Part shown: positions 6,065 through 10,507 of the stretch, piece after piece
How positions within the stretch are numbered: position 1 is the first letter of the stretch
Layout of the letters: each line of letters opens with the position of its first letter
DNA from: Dehalococcoidia bacterium
Lineage (GTDB): Bacteria > Chloroflexota > Dehalococcoidia > Dehalococcoidales > Fen-1064
DNA length: 10,507 nt
Assembly: GCA_003153955.1 (NCBI GenBank)
Contig: PMCB01000114.1
Coordinates: 815 to 11,321 of the forward strand
Direction of reading: 5' to 3'
The notes under the pieces: model-generated
Told to the model about the DNA's origin: nothing
What the model saw: the letters and a program-made list of their open reading frames with translations, nothing else
Databases searched by the model: none
Translations under genes and position numbers: made by a program

Positions 6065-6661
6065 ATGTCTTATGTTGACGATTATCTGCTCGAGGTAAAA
6101 ACTGTTGCCTCACTGATAAACCACTCTGCGATTGAAAAGACTATCAACATCCTGATCGATATCCGCGAGACAAAAGGACGGCTCTTTTTCCTCGGCGTTG
6201 GCGGAAGCGCGGGTAATGCTTCCCATGCGGTTAACGATTTTCGGAAAATTGCCTGCATCGAGTCCTATGCCCCCACCGATAACGTCTCCGAGCTGACCGC
6301 CCGGATCAATGATGACGGCTGGGAAAACTCCTTTGCGGCCTGGCTGAAAGGCAGTAATCTCACCGCCAAAGACGGTGTTTTTGTCCTATCCGTCGGCGGC
6401 GGCAGCCGGGAAAAGAACGTCAGTGTCAATCTGGTCAAAGCGCTGGAATATGCCCGGGAAACCGGCGCCGGAATACTCGGTATCGTTGGCCGGGACGGCG
6501 GTTATACTGCTGAGGTCGCGGATAGCTGTATCATCATTCCGGTGGTAAATGCCGGCACCGTCACCCCGCATACCGAGGCCTTTCAAAACGTCATCTGGCA
6601 CCTGATCGTCTCCGACCCGCTGATGCGCATGTCGGAAATGAAATGGGAATCGGTTAAATGA
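6065..6661 (+). CDS. SIS-domain sugar-phosphate isomerase, GmhA-like
   Basis: A 198-residue single SIS-domain protein, about the length of GmhA (192 aa in E. coli), which converts sedoheptulose 7-phosphate to D-glycero-manno-heptose 7-phosphate. An N-terminal helical region (1-38) leads into FFLGVGGSAGNASHAVNDF (41-59), the phosphosugar-binding loop. A second loop is SVGGGSREKNVS (109-120), where classical members have STSGNS. The C-terminal TPHTEAFQNVIWHLI helix (168-181) matches the family's active-site helix. The acidic pair of E. coli GmhA (AEEL) reads VNDF here, so exact substrate specificity is uncertain and other ketose/aldose phosphates are possible. Its stop overlaps the next reading frame as ATGA. 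That frame is a piece of a HAD phosphatase, the usual partner of GmhA, which supports a heptose-phosphate origin for the pair. Cytoplasmic. Confidence 0.78.
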   Translation: MSYVDDYLLEVKTVASLINHSAIEKTINILIDIRETKGRLFFLGVGGSAGNASHAVNDFRKIACIESYAPTDNVSELTARINDDGWENSFAAWLKGSNLTAKDGVFVLSVGGGSREKNVSVNLVKALEYARETGAGILGIVGRDGGYTAEVADSCIIIPVVNAGTVTPHTEAFQNVIWHLIVSDPLMRMSEMKWESVK

Positions 6662-6849
6662 GAATGAGCAACCGGACTAAAGCGGCCCGGGACATGGACA
6701 TCGATATTGCCGAATCCCGGTTTATCGGCGATAACCCAGACATGCGGGCCGGACGGAGCGCGGGGTGCCATACACTGCTTATCGGAAAAATGCATTGCCA
6801 ACTCTGGACTTTGATGTATAATGAGGGCGTCATACCCGAAGCCCCCTAG
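6658..6849 (+). pseudogene. C-terminal remnant of a HAD (GmhB-type) phosphatase
   Basis: This 63-codon frame starts inside the ATGA stop overlap of the SIS gene. Residues 8-42 (KAARDMDIDIAES, RFIGDNPDMRAG, RSAGCHTLLIG) align with the end of HAD-IIIA phosphatases such as GmhB, including the Gly-Asp motif IV. The catalytic N-terminal DxDGT motif and motifs II-III are absent, so it cannot be an active phosphatase. Motif IV is also one residue short compared with the usual GDxPxD spacing. Residues 44-63 look unlike the family and overlap a promoter for the next gene. The simplest reading is an internal deletion that kept the coupled start codon but removed over 100 residues. A small expressed peptide cannot be excluded. 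Confidence 0.6.
6795..6822 (+). promoter_or_regulatory. Promoter for the transaldolase gene inside the HAD remnant
   Basis: TTGCCA (6795-6800), a 16-base spacer, and a perfect TATAAT (6817-6822) lie 74 bases before the transaldolase ATG. Expected start of transcription is near 6829. It overlaps the last codons of the HAD remnant, so the transaldolase could be expressed independently of the SIS gene. Confidence 0.55.
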
Positions 6850-6854
6850 CCAGA

Positions 6855-6887
6855 CCTCTTAGCTGCCTCCGATTTTATTTTAAGAGG
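6855..6887 (+). promoter_or_regulatory. Possible hairpin masking the transaldolase ribosome site
   Basis: CCTCTTA (6855-6861) is perfectly complementary to TAAGAGG (6881-6887), whose last bases are part of the Shine-Dalgarno AGAGGAG (6884-6890). The 19-nt loop is U-rich. In an mRNA started near 6829 this pairing could limit translation. A 7-bp stem with a long loop is weak, so this is tentative. Confidence 0.3.
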
Positions 6888-6895
6888 AGAACAAG

Positions 6896-7579
6896 ATGAA
6901 AATCTTTCTTGATTCCGCCAATACCAAAGAAATCGAAAAATGGCTCTGCTACGGCATTGTTGACGGCGTTACCACGAATCCCTCAATTATGCTGAAAGAC
7001 GGCATTTATAACATCGAAGAAGGGGTTAAAAAACTGGCCAAACTAATCACTCCCCTGCCGCTCAGCGCGGAAGTTACCACCAATGATTTGAAAGAAATGA
7101 TGGAACAGGCAAAGTGGCTGGCATCATTAGCCCATAATGTCGTCATTAAGATACCGGTAGAAAATGAATTCGGGGCGCCCTGTTTGGGGGTCATCAGTCA
7201 GCTTGAGAAATCCGGCATCAAGGTCAATGCCACCGCCATCATGTCTTTTGGACAATTGATGTTCGCCGCCAAGGCCGGGGCGACCTATGTCAGTCTCTTC
7301 GCCGGCCGCATCAATGACGAAGGCGGCAACGCCGCCGAAGTTATCGCCAATTCCGTCGCCTGGCTGGACGACTGGGATTTCAAGAGCGAGCTGATTGTCG
7401 GCAGCATCCGCTCCGCCGGTGATGTAATCAGCGCGGCTTTGGCCGGCGCGCACATCATTACCGTCCCACCGCAATATCTGGACAAAATCGCCGACCACAA
7501 ATACACCCGGGTCACCGTCAAGGAATTTATCGCCGATGCCCAAAGCGCCCTCAAAATGATGGACAAACCAAAGAGTTAG
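6896..7579 (+). CDS. Transaldolase, small FSA/TalC-type
   Basis: A 227-residue class I aldolase of the short transaldolase (MipB/TalC/FsaA) family, folding as a single TIM barrel. It should transfer dihydroxyacetone units between sugar phosphates such as sedoheptulose 7-phosphate and fructose 6-phosphate, or act as a fructose-6-phosphate aldolase. MKIFLDSAN gives the conserved Asp6, GVTTNPS lies at 24-30, and VVIKIPV places the Schiff-base lysine at residue 85, the same number as in E. coli FsaA. NATAIMSFGQ (115-124), VSLFAGRIND and GSIRSAGDV are further family blocks. The ATG follows AGAGGAG at good spacing, and the length is typical. It lies 46 bp after a HAD remnant, downstream of a sugar-phosphate isomerase, and appears to have its own promoter. 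Transaldolase versus aldolase activity cannot be settled here. Cytoplasmic. Confidence 0.88.
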   Translation: MKIFLDSANTKEIEKWLCYGIVDGVTTNPSIMLKDGIYNIEEGVKKLAKLITPLPLSAEVTTNDLKEMMEQAKWLASLAHNVVIKIPVENEFGAPCLGVISQLEKSGIKVNATAIMSFGQLMFAAKAGATYVSLFAGRINDEGGNAAEVIANSVAWLDDWDFKSELIVGSIRSAGDVISAALAGAHIITVPPQYLDKIADHKYTRVTVKEFIADAQSALKMMDKPKS

Positions 7580-7989
7580 ACGCTGTTTAGGCGGATATAT
7601 TTAGAGAAAGGTTAAACATCCTCTTTACTTGTTCTGAATCGCCCTGCCGTAAAGGAGGGTTTCTGACCTCCCTCCCTCTTAGGGAGGGATTGAGGGAGAG
7701 TTATAGGGATGGTATGCGAGTATTAACGAGGCGCAACCCGACCGCCCCGTCCTCAATACAATACCATCCCCGCATTGTCGTTCTTGAGCCCGCTGGCGAA
7801 ATACTTTTACCGTTAAGGCAAAATGTACATCAAACTAATTTTGCCTCCATTTTAGCCACGAAATTCGATTCATTGCTAAAAATACCGGCCTTTACCACTG
7901 GACAAACATCCCGAAGATTGGGACACAATGCATACATACCGTTTACCCTTAAAATAACTGCTAAAAAGGTTTGAAGGGATAACTTTGTC
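7580..7989. other. 410-bp convergent intergenic region
   Basis: No convincing gene lies between the stop codons of the transaldolase (+) and the pdxS remnant (-). It contains a CT/AG-rich hairpin, TCCCTCCCT (7669-7677) pairing with 7681-7689 around a CTT loop, with an alternative pairing of GGAGGG (7654-7659) to CCCTCC (7670-7675). Further right, AGGCAAAAT (7816-7824) pairs with ATTTTGCCT (7838-7846). No T-run follows either hairpin. A 94-codon frame at 7690-7974 has a TTG start and no ribosome site, and I do not believe it. The stretch may contain unrecognisable gene debris. Confidence 0.6.
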
Positions 7990-8616
7990 CTAGCGAACGG
8001 GGTGGACCTTGCCTAAAATATTGTTTACGGCAAAATTGACTACCGGTAACTTACCCGTTCTGTGTACTTCTTCAACAAGATCAAAAGGAGCGCCAATTTC
8101 TTTCGCGAATGCCATCAGTTCTTCCTGAGGTGTATTAATAAGCTTGCGGATGGCGTCCTGCACTGTCCGAATATGGCGGACTGCTTCAACAATATTGCCT
8201 GTTCGTGCTTCACCTTTAGTGCGAATCATCGCCGCTCCTTCCCCAACACGGCGCAATGCCTCTCCCAGATCCCGGCAACCGCAAACAAAGGATATTTTAA
8301 AATCATGTTTCCATAAATGATAGTTCTCATCTGCAGGTGTTAGAACTTCCGATTCATCGATAAAATTAACACCGATAGCTTCCAGTGCCTGAGCTTCGAC
8401 AAAATGGCCGATTCGGCACTTTGCCATCACAGGGATAGTGACTGCCGTCACGATTTTTTCCACAATAGTCAGATCAGCCATCCGGGCAACTCCACCCGCT
8501 TTTCTGATGTCGGAAGGAACCCGTTCTAACGCCATAACAGCGCAAGCACCAGCTTCTTCGGCAATCTTAGTCTGCTCCGGAGTGACTATATCCATAATCA
8601 CCTCGCCTTTTAGCAA
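7990..8616 (-). pseudogene. pdxS: Truncated PdxS, pyridoxal 5'-phosphate synthase lyase subunit
   Basis: PdxS builds pyridoxal 5'-phosphate from ribose 5-phosphate, glyceraldehyde 3-phosphate and ammonia supplied by PdxT. From a TTG at 8616 the frame gives 208 residues against about 290 for the family. Numbering runs exactly 15 behind B. subtilis PdxS: VIMD gives Asp9 (Asp24), PVMAK gives Lys66 (Lys81) and IRTKGEA gives Lys134 (Lys149), so the catalytic residues remain. Homology breaks after PVVNFA (196). The phosphate-binding last third (the GG.ATPADAALMM and GVFVGSGIF blocks) is absent, replaced by [12 protein letters not shown] and a stop. Family-like residues ([11 protein letters not shown]) continue upstream in frame to about 8649 without any ATG or GTG before a stop at 8677-8679, so the normal start is lost. 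EAGTG reads EARTG. No pdxT is adjacent. It follows metY by 72 bp. Most likely a decaying gene. Confidence 0.75.
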
Positions 8617-8688
8617 TTTAGCCAGGCTTGTTTTAGTTTTCCACGTTCCTGTATCAACGAAGGAAAATCTCTTAATTTAAAGGTAGTT

Positions 8689-9984
8689 TTAGGCTACCGC
8701 TTGTTTTAGCGCCTGATCGAGATCCTGTTTAATATCTTCAACATTCTCTATTCCAATCGATAAGCGGATGTAGTCCGGAGTCACGCCGGTCTCTTTTTGT
8801 TCTTCGACTGTAAGTTGTGCGTGAGTCGTGGAGGCCGGGTGGATCACGAGGCTTTTTGCATCCCCGATATTCGCGAGGTGAGAGAACAATTTTACGCTTT
8901 GAGTGAATTTCTTGGCCGGTTCCAATCCGCCTTTGATCCCGAAGCCTATCAAACCGCCATATTGCCCTTTAAGATATTTTTCGGCAAGTTTATGGTTGGG
9001 ATTATTTTCCAGACCGGGATAATTGACCCAGGCGACAGCCGGATGTTTGGTCAGGAAATGGGCAATCTCCAAAGCATTGGCAGAGTGCTGCTTCTGTCTT
9101 AACGGCAATGTTTCTAGTCCTTGCAGGAACAGGAAAGAGTTAAATGGACTTAATGCCGCGCCGACGTCCCTCAGCCACTGTACCCTGGCTTTGAAAATGA
9201 AGGCAACGTTCCCCATTCCGGCAAAGTCTTTAAAAACATCCCAGTAAACCAGTCCATGATAACTGGGGTCAGGTTCAGTATACTCCGGGAATTTTCCGTT
9301 ATTCCATTTGAACTTGCCGCCGTCGACAATGATGCCGCCGATAGACGTGCCGTGCCCGCCGATGTATTTGGTGGCGGAAGTGGCCAGAATATCCGCGCCG
9401 TAATCCAGCGGGCGCACGATGCCAACTCCGACGGTATTGTCTACCACGAACGGGATACCGGCATCATGGGCAATTTTGGCCAGGCCTTCGAAATCAGGGA
9501 CATCCAGCTTGGGATTGCCAATGGTTTCCGCATAAATGGCACGGGTATGGCTGTCTATTGCTTTCTTAAAGGCATCCAGATTTTGCGAATCAACAAATTT
9601 TGCGGTCCGCCCCAATTTCGGGAAAGTATAGTGTAAAAGTTCATACGTGCCGCCATAAAGATTGTTAGCAGCAACAATATTATCGCCGGGGCGTGAGACA
9701 TTTAGCAACGCGAACGTAATTGCCGACTGTCCTGAAGACACCGCCAGGGCGCCAGTTCCGTTTTCAATATCAGCGACCCGGCGTTCAAAAACATCGGTGG
9801 TGGGATTCATCAGCCGGGTATAGATGTTGCCCAGTTCCTTCAAGGCAAATAAATTCGCGGCATGATCCGAGCTCTTAAAAACATAAGACGTTGTTTGATA
9901 AATCGGGACTGCCCGGGCGCCGGTAGTCGGGTCGGGACCTTCCTGCCCGGCATGTAAAGCTATCGTTTCAATTTTATAAGACAT
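8689..9984 (-). CDS. metY: O-acetylhomoserine sulfhydrylase (aminocarboxypropyltransferase)
   Basis: A 431-residue PLP enzyme of the Cys/Met metabolism family, full length for MetY. It joins sulfide to O-acetylhomoserine to give homocysteine for methionine synthesis, and may also use O-acetylserine. Visible blocks: IALHAGQ (8-14), [13 protein letters not shown] (56-68, PLP phosphate contact from the neighbouring subunit), SSGQSA (83-88), [11 protein letters not shown] (107-117), FVVDNT with Asp182 binding the PLP ring nitrogen, and [10 protein letters not shown] (203-212), in which Lys206 should form the Schiff base. The C-terminal [10 protein letters not shown] is typical. The longer MetY-type spacing around residues 215-270 argues against cystathionine gamma-synthase or beta-lyase. 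The ATG follows AAAGGGG. It lies 49 bp downstream of cysK on the same strand, forming a sulfur-assimilation pair. Cytoplasmic, normally a tetramer. Confidence 0.9.
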   Translation of the reverse strand: MSYKIETIALHAGQEGPDPTTGARAVPIYQTTSYVFKSSDHAANLFALKELGNIYTRLMNPTTDVFERRVADIENGTGALAVSSGQSAITFALLNVSRPGDNIVAANNLYGGTYELLHYTFPKLGRTAKFVDSQNLDAFKKAIDSHTRAIYAETIGNPKLDVPDFEGLAKIAHDAGIPFVVDNTVGVGIVRPLDYGADILATSATKYIGGHGTSIGGIIVDGGKFKWNNGKFPEYTEPDPSYHGLVYWDVFKDFAGMGNVAFIFKARVQWLRDVGAALSPFNSFLFLQGLETLPLRQKQHSANALEIAHFLTKHPAVAWVNYPGLENNPNHKLAEKYLKGQYGGLIGFGIKGGLEPAKKFTQSVKLFSHLANIGDAKSLVIHPASTTHAQLTVEEQKETGVTPDYIRLSIGIENVEDIKQDLDQALKQAVA

Positions 9985-10033
9985 TTCGTTTTCCCCTTTA
10001 AATTTTGTTAATTATTTTCATAATGGGTTTTTA

Positions 10034-10507
10034 TTATATTGTCGGCGGCTGGGGAGGGACTTCCTGGAATAACCATGTGCTCAGGTAGCGTTCGCCGGTA
10101 TCCGGGATGATGACAACGATTAATTTGCCTTTGTTTTCCGGTCTCTTTGCTACTTCGATGGCTGCCCAGGTCGCGGCGCCGGAAGATATCCCGGCTAAAA
10201 TTCCTTCTTCTTTGGCCAGTCGGCGCGCCGTCGCTCCGGCATTTTCATTGGTAACCTGAATAATTTCATCCACCACTTCCCGCTTGAAAACGTCGGGCAC
10301 AAAACCGGCTCCAATACCCTGGATTTTATGCGGTCCGGGTTTGCCTCCCGATAATACCGGCGATGCGGCCGGTTCGACGGCGATTGCTTTAAAGCCGGGT
10401 TTTTTCTGTTTTAAAACTTCGGCAACACCGGTAATTGTGCCTCCTGTACCGACCCCGGCCACGAGGATATCTACTTTCCCATCCGTGTCGCGCCAGATTT
10501 CTTCCGC
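10034..10507 (-). CDS. cysK: Cysteine synthase, partial (C-terminal part)
   Basis: The last 157 codons of a PLP-dependent cysteine synthase (O-acetylserine sulfhydrylase). The frame stays open to the window edge, so the N-terminal half, including the PLP lysine, lies outside. The GTG near 10462 is internal: the preceding codons read [14 protein letters not shown], normal CysK sequence. Visible features are [13 protein letters not shown] (the glycine loop holding the PLP phosphate), [25 protein letters not shown] (with the serine that contacts the cofactor ring) and [14 protein letters not shown] near the end. Together these fix the family. The enzyme makes cysteine from O-acetylserine and sulfide. 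It is upstream of metY on the same strand with a 49-bp gap, so both are probably one transcript using the same sulfide pool. CysM or a fused cystathionine beta-synthase is less likely because the protein ends right after STWLF. Confidence 0.9.
   Translation of the reverse strand, partial: AEEIWRDTDGKVDILVAGVGTGGTITGVAEVLKQKKPGFKAIAVEPAASPVLSGGKPGPHKIQGIGAGFVPDVFKREVVDEIIQVTNENAGATARRLAKEEGILAGISSGAATWAAIEVAKRPENKGKLIVVIIPDTGERYLSTWLFQEVPPQPPTI

Noticed and set aside
7690..7974. 94-codon frame starting with TTG in the convergent gap
   Set aside because: There is no Shine-Dalgarno, it starts inside a CT/AG hairpin, and the protein has no recognisable motif.
10463..10507. Short cysK starting at the GTG near 10462
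   Set aside because: The frame continues to the window edge with normal CysK residues before that GTG, so it is an internal valine codon in a gene cut by the window.

Overview
This window reads like a chromosomal segment of a free-living anaerobic bacterium. The gene styles fit a Chloroflexota (Dehalococcoidia-like) genome: a family 5 solute-binding protein with a 'WWDKLG.PQYGG' start to its mature domain, GH4 glycosidases, a short FSA-type transaldolase, and intergenic hairpins of the TGGATTCCCG.../CGGGAATGACA type. That placement is an inference from remembered family features and was not tested by any search. Most coding DNA has moderate to high GC. The intergenic DNA and the first small gene are clearly AT-richer.

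Layout. Positions 1-215 hold two related terminator-like hairpins, a third hairpin and a 17-bp palindrome. They precede a small orphan lipoprotein gene on + (216-614). A 19-bp perfect hairpin (668-709) separates it from a convergent minus-strand block: a signal-less family 5 solute-binding protein (5415-3733), then two MelA-like GH4 glycosidases (3619-2294 and 2032-734). A well-formed minus-strand promoter (5557-5585) and a 135-nt leader precede the block. The gap between the two GH4 genes carries a composite palindromic repeat (2133-2239).

The 649-bp divergent gap 5416-6064 holds promoters for both directions, a second palindromic element and a 27-nt direct repeat of the promoter -35 region. 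Rightward from it run a SIS-domain sugar-phosphate isomerase (6065-6661), a decayed C-terminal piece of a HAD/GmhB-type phosphatase (6658-6849) and an FSA/TalC-type transaldolase (6896-7579). The transaldolase appears to have its own promoter inside the HAD remnant. A gene-poor 410-bp convergent gap follows.

The right end reads leftward: cysK (cut by the window edge), metY, and a truncated pdxS that lacks a normal start and its last third. cysK and metY are a sulfur-assimilation pair making cysteine and homocysteine from sulfide. The SBP-GH4-GH4 block suggests binding and intracellular hydrolysis of alpha-galactoside-like sugars, but no permease or ATPase gene is present here. The SIS isomerase and transaldolase both act on sugar phosphates.

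I see no convincing new defence, mobile or biosynthetic system. The observations most worth a second look are the signal-less SBP tied to two GH4 enzymes, the decayed pdxS and HAD genes, and the two hairpins that share ATGATAGA ends.
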